DNA of 64,000 nucleotides. Origin: Citrobacter sedlakii NBRC 105722. Lineage in GTDB: Bacteria > Pseudomonadota > Gammaproteobacteria > Enterobacterales > Enterobacteriaceae. Below are positions 24,687 to 31,280 of the stretch, piece by piece (the first letter of the stretch is position 1; the number at the start of each line of letters is the position of its first letter). Below the pieces are notes generated by a model. The model was not told the DNA's origin, searched no databases, and saw only the letters and a program-made list of their open reading frames with translations. The position numbers and the translations under genes were made by a program. The stretch is from the NCBI RefSeq assembly GCF_000759835.1, contig NZ_BBNB01000014.1:92569-156568 (forward strand), read 5' to 3'.

Positions 24687-24757
24687 GCGGTCAGCGGGAA
24701 TCGAACCCGCATCATCAGTCTGGAAGGCTGAGGTAATAGACATTATACGATGACCGC
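24687..24757 (-). tRNA. tRNA-Gly (anticodon UCC)
   Basis: The 71-base gene folds with acceptor GCGGTCA/TGACCGC, a short D arm, anticodon loop CTTCCAG (UCC, reads GGA) and T arm GCGGGTTCGATTCCCGC. It closely follows E. coli glyT. Two changes at positions 38-39 (AG to GA) leave a C-A mismatch at the closing pair of the anticodon stem. CCA is not encoded. It is preceded directly by tRNA-Arg. Confidence 0.92.
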
Positions 24758-24761
24758 ATGG

Positions 24762-24836
24762 TCCGCCATCGAGGATTCGAACCCCGAACCACAGAGGTAG
24801 AAGCTCCGTGCTCTTTCCAGTTAAGCTAATGGCGGA
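24762..24836 (-). tRNA. tRNA-Arg (anticodon UCU)
   Basis: The 75-base gene folds with acceptor TCCGCCA/TGGCGGA, anticodon loop CTTCTAC (UCU, reads rare AGA) and T-loop GGTTCGAATCC. Phages often carry this tRNA to help translate AGA codons. The 5' end is immediately after a terminator hairpin, so both tRNAs lie at the start of the antiterminated late transcript. Confidence 0.93.
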
Positions 24837-24865
24837 AAAAATTGACCAGTGAAGTCCACTGGTCA
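24836..24865 (-). terminator. Late-leader terminator (tR'-like)
   Basis: On the minus strand TGACCAGTG, GACTT, CACTGGTCA is followed by A then six T bases. The 9-bp stem is perfect. It lies between the Q gene and the late genes, the place of lambda tR', where Q-modified polymerase reads through. Confidence 0.85.
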
Positions 24866-24948
24866 TGGGTCATGCTGTTGTCTCTGCGAAACGGGTGTAT
24901 CCCCACCCAGTGTTTTCAGTATCGAGAGCATTATCAAATGCCATATTA

Positions 24949-24957
24949 ACTATAGCA
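24949..24957 (-). promoter_or_regulatory. Candidate late promoter pR' (extended -10)
   Basis: On the minus strand TGCTATAGT forms an extended -10 about 85 bases upstream of the tR'-like terminator. No good -35 lies at 17 bases. The 320-base stretch between tRNA-Arg and Q has no gene and is expected to hold pR' and the Q-loading site. Confidence 0.4.
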
Positions 24958-25065
24958 TCGCAGAAAAAAGTCATACTGATAATTCCCAATGACTCACTTC
25001 TGAAAGGCTCTATGGTTGTATTGCCTTGTACATAGCGCAAAAAATACCGATTGGCAGACTTAGAA

Positions 25066-25091
25066 ATAGAAAACCCCGCACGATGGCGAGG
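25066..25091 (-). terminator. Terminator-like hairpin after the Q gene
   Basis: On the minus strand CCTCGC, CATCGT, GCGGGG, then TTTTCTATTT. One T-G pair weakens the stem. It would end the early transcript that carries Q. Confidence 0.6.
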
Positions 25092-25159
25092 CTTGAATTT
25101 GTTTGGTCGATGATTGAAGCTATGGCGACGATATCAGATTTACTCAAAATATATGCTAT

Positions 25160-25849
25160 TTAATTGACTTTTGCAATACCCTGCTGTGAAAAGGTCGCTT
25201 TTTGTTGTGATCTTGTTTTCACCAGACAAAGCAGAGATTCGGTATCAAGCCTTTTAAAGAGGTGATACATTGTGCGCCAGTAATTACTATAGTTTTTGCT
25301 CCAGTTATCTGGCTTAACACCCACCAGCGCAGCCAGATCGCCATACTGATACACATCCTTACCGGCCAACTCAGCTTTCACATCCTGCGCCGCCAGCCAG
25401 ATTAACTGGCGCAGCCGCTCCATCGTTTTCTTCGCCACCCGCTTACCTTCCAGTTGCTGACTGAACTGTTCCCACGCCGATCGAGTTATTACCACCTGAT
25501 GGTCCCAGTTAATGTTCTCGCTGTAGTTCCATAGCAACCAGGCTTTCTGGTGCTCTTCGAGGGACAGCAGCGCGCGGCGCCATGATGCGGTTGAGTATTC
25601 AACTGGCTGCACCAGCGGAATTGCACTCCCTTTCGCCAATGATTGCTTGCCGGGGATCGGAGGGTTATTCAGCGTTATCAATTTTCCGGTCACTTCATCC
25701 CGGATGCGCTGTTTTTTTCGTGGATAGTTCTTCGTATCGAACTGGGCGTTCTCCAACCATGCCATCAGCTGCCCTTTCGTGGCGCCACTCAGATCTGCTA
25801 TCGCTACAATGAGCTGCTGGCGCACATATTCCAGATATTGTGTGTTCAT
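25160..25849 (-). CDS. Antitermination protein Q
   Basis: This 229-residue protein begins [20 protein letters not shown] and contains SGATKGQLMAWLENAQF, YSTASWRRALLSLEEHQKAW and MERLRQLIWLAAQDVKAEL, matching the Q family of phage 82/Salmonella lambdoids. Q loads on polymerase paused at pR' and lets it pass late terminators. It ends the delayed early operon, and its ATG overlaps the stop of the ylcG-like gene. Several strong terminators inside the late operon fit its role. Confidence 0.87.
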   Translation of the reverse strand: MNTQYLEYVRQQLIVAIADLSGATKGQLMAWLENAQFDTKNYPRKKQRIRDEVTGKLITLNNPPIPGKQSLAKGSAIPLVQPVEYSTASWRRALLSLEEHQKAWLLWNYSENINWDHQVVITRSAWEQFSQQLEGKRVAKKTMERLRQLIWLAAQDVKAELAGKDVYQYGDLAALVGVKPDNWSKNYSNYWRTMYHLFKRLDTESLLCLVKTRSQQKATFSQQGIAKVN

Positions 25850-25986
25850 TGCGTGGCTCCTGCTGAAAGGTAGATGCGAATAAAATTCCGGAGGATGCGG
25901 TAATCCACCAGCACCGAACCCCGGCGCCGGTATATGCGAAGCCGTGTCCAGCGCATGCGGATCGCCTCAATCAGTTCTGATGTCAT
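25846..25986 (-). CDS. ylcG: YlcG family small phage protein (46 aa)
   Basis: The frame starts [20 protein letters not shown] and continues [20 protein letters not shown], the basic YlcG pattern seen just upstream of Q in many lambdoid phages. It overlaps RusA by four bases at the start (ATGA) and Q by four bases at the end. It is strongly basic with Arg-rich helices and may bind nucleic acid. Its function is unknown. Confidence 0.85.
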   Translation of the reverse strand: MTSELIEAIRMRWTRLRIYRRRGSVLVDYRILRNFIRIYLSAGATQ

Positions 25987-26345
25987 AAGTCCCCCAGTTC
26001 GGTGATAGTCAGCTCCAGCCTGCCGTCCCTGACGACTGGCATCCGTATTACGCGGTAGTCGTCCACCTGCTGGTCGTCCTGCCAGAAACCTGATTTCGTC
26101 AGCGCGTCGAATGCGGCCTTCTGCAGGTTGTCCAGGTCACGGCGGCGGCGGTCAGGCATATGGCACTCAATGCAGATCTTTACCGGACCGGTGATGCCGA
26201 TATCCAGCAGTTGGCCTTTAATGATTTGGGCTACGCGATCGCGGTAAGCCTGGCCTTCCGTACTGATGTGGGTACGCCCGCGGTTGTGCCGGTAATAACG
26301 GTTATTACTTGGCGGCCACGGCAAGGAAATTCTGTACTCGCTCAC
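25983..26345 (-). CDS. rusA: Holliday junction resolvase RusA
   Basis: The GTG start at 26345 gives 120 residues, the exact length of RusA. It contains [20 protein letters not shown] and the catalytic region [20 protein letters not shown], with the Asp cluster that binds Mg. A second acidic motif is [13 protein letters not shown]. It cuts four-way junctions made during recombination or packaging. The GTG overlaps the stop of the preceding gene (GTGA). Confidence 0.92.
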   Translation of the reverse strand: MSEYRISLPWPPSNNRYYRHNRGRTHISTEGQAYRDRVAQIIKGQLLDIGITGPVKICIECHMPDRRRRDLDNLQKAAFDALTKSGFWQDDQQVDDYRVIRMPVVRDGRLELTITELGDL

Positions 26346-26632
26346 GTCTTTACCTTCCCTTCTTTCAGCCAAATAACCTGCGTACGGGCCATGCCCTCCA
26401 GCGCACACTCCTTTGCATAATCCGCATCAACCCGGCGGGTGCGGCGATCAATTTCGTCGTGACAGCTGCTGCATGCGATGGTGGCAATCAGATCAGGCGG
26501 TTTAATGCCGGTACCGCATAGGCCGGCCAGGCGGATATGTGCCAGCACGCTCGTTTCTGGGTTTCCGTTGCATACTCCGGGGATCCGCACCTGACATTCG
26601 CGGCCGCGCGCCGCTTTGCGTAAATCCGCCAT
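26342..26632 (-). CDS. DUF1364 family, HNH-like nuclease fold
   Basis: This 96-residue protein starts [20 protein letters not shown] with GGGGGTGAGC upstream. Cys pairs ([21 protein letters not shown]) and a His (VLAHIR) form the zinc/HNH-like core of DUF1364. Such genes lie beside rusA in lambdoid recombination blocks and probably act on DNA. The stop overlaps the RusA start. Confidence 0.82.
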   Translation of the reverse strand: MADLRKAARGRECQVRIPGVCNGNPETSVLAHIRLAGLCGTGIKPPDLIATIACSSCHDEIDRRTRRVDADYAKECALEGMARTQVIWLKEGKVKT

Positions 26633-26634
26633 GC

Positions 26635-26835
26635 TCACCCCCAGACCTTTTGGCGGTAAGTTCTCGGCGTCCGCGCCGGATGTAAGCATTCAGGTAATTT
26701 CGCGCTGACGGTCCACGTGACGTAATCGGGATTCAGGCTGCGCTCAACCCTCACGCCGCGGCGCCTGTATTCCGCCACCAGATCGTCGGCCTGCTGCGTG
26801 GTGCATTCGGTGTGCTGAAAATATGAATATTTCAT
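26635..26835 (-). CDS. Small phage protein, unknown (66 aa)
   Basis: The best start is the ATG at 26835 with GGGGTG upstream; an in-frame ATG overlapping the previous stop is possible. The sequence MKYSYFQHTECTTQQADDLV, then RRRGVRVERSLNPDYVTWTV, is compact and basic at the end. It lies between the DUF1367 and DUF1364 genes, where nin-region small proteins usually sit. No function is recognised. Confidence 0.6.
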   Translation of the reverse strand: MKYSYFQHTECTTQQADDLVAEYRRRGVRVERSLNPDYVTWTVSAKLPECLHPARTPRTYRQKVWG

Positions 26836-26840
26836 CCCCA

Positions 26841-27437
26841 TCACCCCGCAAAGCTCATAAGCTGGGCCGCGGCGTTCTCGGCTTCCTCCTGCGTGCGGAA
26901 CGTGCGGGACAGTATCCAGCGCCAGAGAACGTCGAGCGCGGCTTTGTACAATTGCTGGAACTCGGTTTCGTCCATATTGGCAAATGCAATGCTGCGAGGA
27001 TACTTGCGGAGGGTGCCGTCCGGTAGCTGGATAGCGTCGTAGTGGCCGGACTCGATGGTCACCCACGCACGATAAGCGTCAAAGGATTTGCAGGCACTGA
27101 TGCTGCCGGCGCGCTTATCAGCGATGCGATCGAGATACTGCTCGGCGGCGTCAAGAAGTGCGCCCTCATTCCCCCCATAGGAAGCAAGGAATTTTGCGTA
27201 GCCGGTCACCAGCTTGCGTTCGTTGGATGAGATCGCGCCGCCGGTAGGCTCCCAGTATTCGAAGCCCAGATTCAGCAGAGCGAAGAAGCGGCGATGAAAC
27301 GCAGGATTGCGTACCTGTTTGAAGTCGGCCACCAGCACGGCGCCGAGCTTAATTTTTGATTGCAGTAAATCGCTGGTCTCCGGCGTAGCCGGGATCAGGA
27401 TCCCTGAGGACTGTTTGATAAGTTGTAATTGCGCCAT
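26841..27437 (-). CDS. DUF1367 family phage protein
   Basis: This 198-residue protein starts MAQLQLIKQSSGILIPATPE and contains VRNPAFHRRFFALLNLGFEY, a well-conserved DUF1367 segment. It ends in ILSRTFRTQEEAENAAAQLM. Members are found in the nin region of many lambdoid phages upstream of rusA. Their role is unknown. It has TTTCCCC/ATGGCG spacing with AAAACC before the start. Confidence 0.8.
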   Translation of the reverse strand: MAQLQLIKQSSGILIPATPETSDLLQSKIKLGAVLVADFKQVRNPAFHRRFFALLNLGFEYWEPTGGAISSNERKLVTGYAKFLASYGGNEGALLDAAEQYLDRIADKRAGSISACKSFDAYRAWVTIESGHYDAIQLPDGTLRKYPRSIAFANMDETEFQQLYKAALDVLWRWILSRTFRTQEEAENAAAQLMSFAG

Positions 27438-27471
27438 GGTTTTCCCCGTGGCGCAGCAGGTTAACGGCTGT

Positions 27472-27720
27472 TCAGACCGTTGATTTCATATTATCAGAAG
27501 GTGGTGTTACCCGGTAGCCGAGACGATTAATAAATTTCATAAACCCATTGGGAGTAAAGACCTCTTCATCATCCAGCAATGGGCGCATAGATACCATGCC
27601 GTTCACACGATAGATAAGATGCCTGCCTGATGAAGGAAAGCTAAACAACACGCAGCCATCAGACCGTCTGACAATGTCATACCAGTTATCTTCTGATGTG
27701 TGGAATGCTGAATCACTCAC
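27472..27720 (-). CDS. Small SOS-operon protein, candidate Gifsy-type antirepressor
   Basis: A GTG start at 27720, with AGGGAGAAAAGAAA upstream, gives 82 residues starting with SDSAFHTSEDNWYDIVRRSD after the initiator. It contains VLFSFPSSGRHLIYRVNGM and ends with NGFMKFINRLGYRVTPPSDN. It is the last gene of a unit driven by a LexA box and headed by a dinI-like gene. In Gifsy prophages the LexA-controlled antirepressors lie in this position and release a non-cleavable repressor. The antirepressor role is inferred from context. Confidence 0.6.
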   Translation of the reverse strand: MSDSAFHTSEDNWYDIVRRSDGCVLFSFPSSGRHLIYRVNGMVSMRPLLDDEEVFTPNGFMKFINRLGYRVTPPSDNMKSTV

Positions 27721-27853
27721 TTTCTTTTCTCCCTTCGAGCGACATACAGACGCGATTAAAAATGTCGGCAGCAGCATCAAAGGTATACACATTGCGGTAT
27801 TCGGATAAATGCGCGCCAGCCCTAAGCGCTATGTTAATAAAACCATTCGTCAG
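27713..27853 (-). CDS. Possible 46-aa SOS-operon protein with CTG start
   Basis: An open frame between dinI and the next gene encodes LTNGFINIALRAGAHLSEYR, then NVYTFDAAADIFNRVCMSLE, ending GRKESE. It has no ATG/GTG/TTG start. A CTG with GGGAGA nearby, 17 bases after the dinI stop, is the only plausible start. It overlaps the next gene by 8 bases. The predicted helix-rich sequence looks protein-like, and the tight packing supports coding. Expression is uncertain. Confidence 0.42.
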   Translation of the reverse strand: MTNGFINIALRAGAHLSEYRNVYTFDAAADIFNRVCMSLEGRKESE

Positions 27854-27869
27854 CGCTCTCCCAGGTCTC

Positions 27870-28067
27870 CTAGAGGATCATTTCAATTTGCTTTTTATCG
27901 TCCTTGGCAGCGCCATAAACATTAAGTCCATCAGATCCGGCTCGTCGAATCACCAGACTGCAATCTTCATACTGATTGCTAAGCCGCTTAAGCAGTTCCT
28001 TCTCAAGTGCCGCCTCCGCACCGTCAGGAAGTTTTTTAGTGCAATCAATGGTTAACTCAACTTTCAT
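27870..28067 (-). CDS. DinI-like SOS protein
   Basis: This 65-residue protein starts MKVELTIDCTKKLPDGAEAA and continues with LLKRLSNQYEDCSLVIRRAG, the DinI alpha/beta pattern that modulates RecA filaments. The ATG at 28067 has GGAGGCAATA upstream. A consensus LexA box sits 19-38 bases 5' of the start. It heads a short SOS operon with the two small genes downstream. Confidence 0.85.
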   Translation of the reverse strand: MKVELTIDCTKKLPDGAEAALEKELLKRLSNQYEDCSLVIRRAGSDGLNVYGAAKDDKKQIEMIL

Positions 28068-28085
28068 TATTGCCTCCATTGCATA

Positions 28086-28105
28086 TACTGTATTTTTATA
28101 CAGTA
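28086..28105 (-). promoter_or_regulatory. LexA (SOS) box upstream of dinI-like gene
   Basis: TACTG, ten A/T bases and CAGTA form a consensus LexA operator. It would repress the dinI operon until DNA damage activates RecA. On the minus strand the start codon lies just downstream. Confidence 0.9.
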
Positions 28106-28170
28106 TACCTGTGCGGAAAAATGATCAACGGTTTAATAGCACTGATTGCTAATTATTATGGCAGCAGGTT

Positions 28171-28193
28171 AAAAAATACCCGCCGTAGCGGGT
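28171..28193 (-). terminator. Rho-independent terminator, minus strand
   Basis: ACCCGC, TACG, GCGGGT, then ATTTTTT on the minus strand. It has no intact gene upstream; it probably belongs to a gene lost when the P63C segment arrived. Confidence 0.78.
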
Positions 28194-28298
28194 TGATTAC
28201 TATGATATTTTTAGGCGGCAATCGCTTTCGTCTGGCAATGCTCGGGTAGGTTGGCGCGCACCAGTGCCTCATTCTTCAAGGTCATCTGCAAGATACCA

Positions 28299-28351
28299 AG
28301 CAAGCAAAAATTGCAATAATGCTTGCTGAGAAATTTTTCTCAAACGATAAT
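28299..28351 (+). promoter_or_regulatory. Promoter with overlapping inverted-repeat operator for the P63C gene
   Basis: AGCAAGCA and TGCTTGCT form a perfect 8-base inverted repeat with a 13-base spacer (28299-28327). The -35 TTGCTG (28323) overlaps its right arm, and GATAAT follows after 17 bases. The start codon lies 29 bases further on with CCAAGGAG upstream. A regulator binding the repeat would block the promoter. Confidence 0.65.
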
Positions 28352-28380
28352 TACTCCATTAATTATCCAAGGAGTCCATT

Positions 28381-29409
28381 ATGTCCATCAAAGATGAATC
28401 CCCACAAGCTAAGGGTGGAAAAGCTCGTGCAGAAAAAATGACTGCAGAGGAACGTAAAGAAGTTGCTCAGTTTGCGGCCAACAAGCGCTGGCAAAGGATC
28501 AAAACTAACCTTCCCTCTACCCAACTCGAAGGTGTTCTAAAAATCAATGACACCGAACTGGAGGTAGCTGTACTCAGCAATGGGAAGCGAATAATATCTC
28601 AATCATCCGTTTTTAAAGCATTAGGGCGCCCAAGTCGAGGCGTGAGAGCCACGCTTGATGGTGAGATCATACTGCCTGCGTTTATGGATGCCGCTAACCT
28701 TGTTCCATATATTAATCAAGAGCTTATGGAGGTGATCAAACGAGAGCGATATTTAGACAATTCAGGATCTGAACTTGAGGGTTATGATGCTTCAATACTT
28801 CCTCTGGTATGCGATGCTTATTTAAAAGCCAGACAGGATGGTGCGCTAAAAGCAAACCAGATGGATACAGCTCAAAAAGCAGAAATCTTAGTCCGTTCAC
28901 TTGCAAAAGTTGGTATTATCGCCCTAGTTGATGAGGCGACAGGCTATCAAGAAATTCGCCCTAAAGATGCTTTACAGGCCTATTTAGACAAAATAATCAG
29001 TAAGGAACTTTCTGCGTGGGCTAAAAAATTTCCTGACGAGTTTTACGAAAATATATACAAGCTGAAAAATTGGCCTTGGGCTGGTATGAGTAAGAATCGG
29101 TTTAGCGTAGTTGCCCATTACACTAGGGATCTTGTGTATGAACGTCTCGGCGACTCTATTCTTCAGGAGCTTGAGAAAAAAACACCAAAACAAATGAATG
29201 GACAGCGAAAAAACAAAATGCATCAATGGCTTACTGATGATGTCGGCAACCCCATGCTATCCCAGCACTTGCATTCGTTAATTATGGTTCAGCGATTAGC
29301 CATCGCCAATGGGTACGGATGGAACAGGTTTATTAAAATGGTTGATCAAGTCATGCCACGCAAGGGTGGGACTTTTGAGCTTGAACTTAACGATACTTCA
29401 CTTGATTAA
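28381..29409 (+). CDS. P63C domain-containing protein
   Basis: This 342-residue protein has a basic N terminus (MSIKDESPQAKGGKARAEKM) and a beta/alpha middle with ISQSSVFKALGRPSRGVRAT. A C-terminal P63C-like domain runs through YLDKIISKELSAWAKKFPDE, WPWAGMSKNRFSVVAHYTRD and HQWLTDDVGNPMLSQHLHSL. P63C proteins occur in phages and mobile elements, and their biochemical role is unclear. It is read against its neighbours from its own promoter and looks like an accessory (moron) gene. Confidence 0.82.
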   Translation: MSIKDESPQAKGGKARAEKMTAEERKEVAQFAANKRWQRIKTNLPSTQLEGVLKINDTELEVAVLSNGKRIISQSSVFKALGRPSRGVRATLDGEIILPAFMDAANLVPYINQELMEVIKRERYLDNSGSELEGYDASILPLVCDAYLKARQDGALKANQMDTAQKAEILVRSLAKVGIIALVDEATGYQEIRPKDALQAYLDKIISKELSAWAKKFPDEFYENIYKLKNWPWAGMSKNRFSVVAHYTRDLVYERLGDSILQELEKKTPKQMNGQRKNKMHQWLTDDVGNPMLSQHLHSLIMVQRLAIANGYGWNRFIKMVDQVMPRKGGTFELELNDTSLD

Positions 29410-29423
29410 TTCTTCAAATATTC

Positions 29424-29452
29424 ACGCCCAAACTGTCATACAAATTGGGCGT
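29424..29452 (+). terminator. Hairpin downstream of P63C gene
   Basis: ACGCCCAA and TTGGGCGT pair across a 13-base loop 14 bases after the stop. The following TAATG has few T bases, so termination would be weak. Confidence 0.45.
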
Positions 29453-29531
29453 TAATGTCCCCCTTCCTACTGAAACACAATTCAGGCAATAAATAATCTA
29501 CACAAGGCGGGCTTGTAAAAGTAACTTGAAA

Positions 29532-29822
29532 TTATTTATAAGTAAGACCGTACCTCATTAATTTCATATACTCTTCGCTAGTTTTTTTGCATTTATCCTT
29601 TTCTTTTAACGCCTTCGCGGTGCAGGCTGCTTCTGAGTATCCGATACCTGTAGCATTAAGCAGCATAATCTTAATAGACTTCTCACAAAGCTCTTGTGCT
29701 TCATGGTTTGCCGGATTGAAACATGTCGACTCAGTCATTCGTTTAAAATCTATTACATCAGAGTTGCTATCCGCAAAAACTGAACAACTGACTATCAAAA
29801 GTAACGTACTCAAAAATTTCAT
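29532..29822 (-). CDS. Small secreted four-cysteine protein B
   Basis: This 96-residue protein has a Sec signal peptide, MKFLSTLLLIVSCSVFA, cleaved before DSNSD. The mature part has four cysteines spaced C-x11-C-x20-C-x10-C and the motif QELCEKS. The protein at 9042-9338 shares the same layout (C-x8-C-x21-C-x13-C, ALCEQM), so the two look like diverged paralogues in one prophage. It lies beside the P63C gene in the accessory region. An envelope role such as superinfection exclusion is possible but unproven. Confidence 0.72.
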   Translation of the reverse strand: MKFLSTLLLIVSCSVFADSNSDVIDFKRMTESTCFNPANHEAQELCEKSIKIMLLNATGIGYSEAACTAKALKEKDKCKKTSEEYMKLMRYGLTYK

Positions 29823-29899
29823 TTATTCCTTTCCTTTTTATAAATAGGGTTATTCACTTTTAGTCACTCAAAGCTTTTCCCTCGATAGTATCTGACTCT

Positions 29900-30064
29900 T
29901 TACATAAAATACTCGCGTAGGTGTTCTGGCTGCTCTCTCGCTACCTGTTCAGCTACAGCCGGCATATTCAGACGCTCTTTGTACGCCACGCCAGAAGCCG
30001 CAAGGTCAACGTTTACCTTGTCTCGTTCTTCTTGCGGTAGCTTTGCTATGTTTCTGGCTGTCAT
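29900..30064 (-). CDS. HolE-like protein (DNA polymerase III theta homologue)
   Basis: This 54-residue protein has [20 protein letters not shown], then [20 protein letters not shown] and EHLREYFM. It matches E. coli HolE almost word for word ([25 protein letters not shown]...REQPEHLR). HolE is 76 residues and P1 HOT 83, so this copy lacks the C-terminal 20 residues or so. Theta binds and stabilises the proofreading subunit epsilon. The ATG overlaps the upstream stop (ATGA). It could modify host replisomes for phage replication. Confidence 0.85.
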   Translation of the reverse strand: MTARNIAKLPQEERDKVNVDLAASGVAYKERLNMPAVAEQVAREQPEHLREYFM

Positions 30065-30330
30065 ACATTACCTTTCTTCGTTCTGCGTGGGATGGAGTAT
30101 GCAGTTTTGGAAAAAGAATTTGTTACAACAAACCCCGGTTCGACATAGCGTTCAAATATTTCCATATTCCCTGTAATGGCGCCTTCAGGAGTGCCGCGGC
30201 GTTCAATATCGATCTTCCAACGCTTAAGAATATCCTTTGCTTTTTTTTCGGTGAGAGGGATGTTGCGTTCTTTGGCAATAATCAAAAGCTGCTTAACTGT
30301 TGGTAAATCTCTTGCGGTTGGCTTCTTCAT
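30061..30330 (-). CDS. Phage protein of unknown function upstream of holE-like gene
   Basis: This 89-residue basic protein starts [20 protein letters not shown], with helices [20 protein letters not shown] and a C-terminal [20 protein letters not shown]. An extended -10 (TGCTAGAAT on the minus strand at 30363-30371) lies just upstream and supports the internal ATG at 30330 over one at 30372. It overlaps the HolE-like gene by four bases and is probably co-translated with it. No family is recognised. Confidence 0.6.
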   Translation of the reverse strand: MKKPTARDLPTVKQLLIIAKERNIPLTEKKAKDILKRWKIDIERRGTPEGAITGNMEIFERYVEPGFVVTNSFSKTAYSIPRRTKKGNV

Positions 30331-30362
30331 GAACGGCTGTTGATAAATAATTAAGGGCCATG

Positions 30363-30371
30363 ATTCTAGCA
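30363..30371 (-). promoter_or_regulatory. Candidate extended -10 promoter
   Basis: TGCTAGAAT on the minus strand matches an extended -10. It would drive the two-gene unit with the HolE-like protein. No clear -35 is seen. Confidence 0.4.
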
Positions 30372-30417
30372 TAGCCCTTTGCCGTTTATTTTGATCTATC
30401 CTCGAAACATTACCGCC

Positions 30418-31044
30418 TTAGTGGCCAATGTCCTTCACCTCCAGTTGCGGTGCTGCCGGAAGCGGCATCCAGTGGGTTGGAGTCCATGAAGCCCCATAAA
30501 CATCCCACTTCCCACAGTGCCAATAACCAACCTTCCTCCTCCAGTCTCCAGGACCGTCGAACTCCGATGCACAAAGGACATCAATGTTGGATTCCGGCAT
30601 CCGCTAGCTGCTCTTAATCCAACAATCCGGAGTGTTGGCAACGGTGTCACCATTGGTTAACGCTTTACCATTGGTGCTGTCGTTGCCAGCCTGAAGCATC
30701 GCGGCGCGGCAGGCGTTCCATGCCCTCATTGCAAGAGTTGCTCTGTCTTCCCTTGCCAGCCCGTTGATTTGCACAAAGTTGCATGCGGTGGAAAAGCTCA
30801 TTTTTTCAGGCGCTGGCGGGGCGGCGTAGAGGGGCATTCCGTCAGGGTGTTCGAATGTGTCCCCTTGGCATAACTCAAGCCAGGCGCCAGCTCTTTTTGC
30901 GAACAGCCCTACCGGCTCAGCGGTAAGCGCTGCCGGCGCGATACGCGCCAGCTCCTGCAAAATTACCACATCGGCGTGGCCGAGGGTGTAACCGGCCTTT
31001 AAATCTGCAACGGCTAGTGCTTCTTCTTTGGTAATAGTGCTCAT
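30418..31044 (-). pseudogene. DUF551-type gene interrupted by an in-frame amber codon
   Basis: Two open frames lie in the same phase, separated only by TAG-CGG. The first ends TPDCWIKSS and the second begins RMPESNIDVLCASEFDGPGD. DUF551 proteins have the unbroken motif WIxxSERxPE, so the TAG stands where a Glu codon (GAG) is expected. A single G-to-T change explains it. The C-terminal domain (YWHCGKWDVYGASWTPTHWM) would be made only by suppression or internal restart at 30600. Confidence 0.75.
30604..31044 (-). CDS. N-terminal part of DUF551-type phage protein
   Basis: This 146-residue product, MSTITKEEALAVADLKAGYT at its start, is the usual variable N-terminal part of lambdoid DUF551 proteins (RIAPAALTAEPVGLFAKRAG, NGLAREDRATLAMRAWNACR). 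It stops at an in-frame TAG before the DUF551 domain. These genes lie in the ead/ea22-like accessory block downstream of P. Function unknown. Confidence 0.65.
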   Translation of the reverse strand: MSTITKEEALAVADLKAGYTLGHADVVILQELARIAPAALTAEPVGLFAKRAGAWLELCQGDTFEHPDGMPLYAAPPAPEKMSFSTACNFVQINGLAREDRATLAMRAWNACRAAMLQAGNDSTNGKALTNGDTVANTPDCWIKSS

Positions 31045-31089
31045 GGGTTAGTCCTATGGTGTCCAGTACGTCAGTTCTTCTGCAACATG

Positions 31090-31278
31090 CTAGTTGGCGT
31101 CAGCCTGATCCTCAAATGGTGGGTCTGTTTTGAGGTGTTCCTCAACCGTGATTGCCGCATTCTCCCGACAGAATGCCTTCCACCCTTTACGGCCTGTTTT
31201 CCATCCTTGATGCCAACCCAAAGCCTTTGTTTCTGTACGCCATGCGCGGTTTGCTAACTGCATTTGTGATTTAGCCAT
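31090..31278 (-). CDS. Small basic phage protein (62 aa), unknown
   Basis: A 62-residue protein, MAKSQMQLANRAWRTETKAL, then GWHQGWKTGRKGWKAFCREN, with a Trp/Lys-rich repetitive middle. A good ribosome site (GGGGGAATAAAC) precedes the ATG. It lies 2 bases after its neighbour in the same transcript. No family is recognised. Confidence 0.6.
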   Translation of the reverse strand: MAKSQMQLANRAWRTETKALGWHQGWKTGRKGWKAFCRENAAITVEEHLKTDPPFEDQADAN

Positions 31279-31280
31279 GT

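Noticed and set aside
25695..25970. 91-aa frame overlapping the Q and ylcG genes
   Set aside because: Out of frame with two well-supported genes and rich in unlikely residues; a shadow frame.
28211..28285. 24-codon minus-strand frame MTLKNEALVRANLPEHCQTK... before a terminator
   Set aside because: No ribosome site and too short to support as a gene; treated as a possible 3' remnant of a lost gene.
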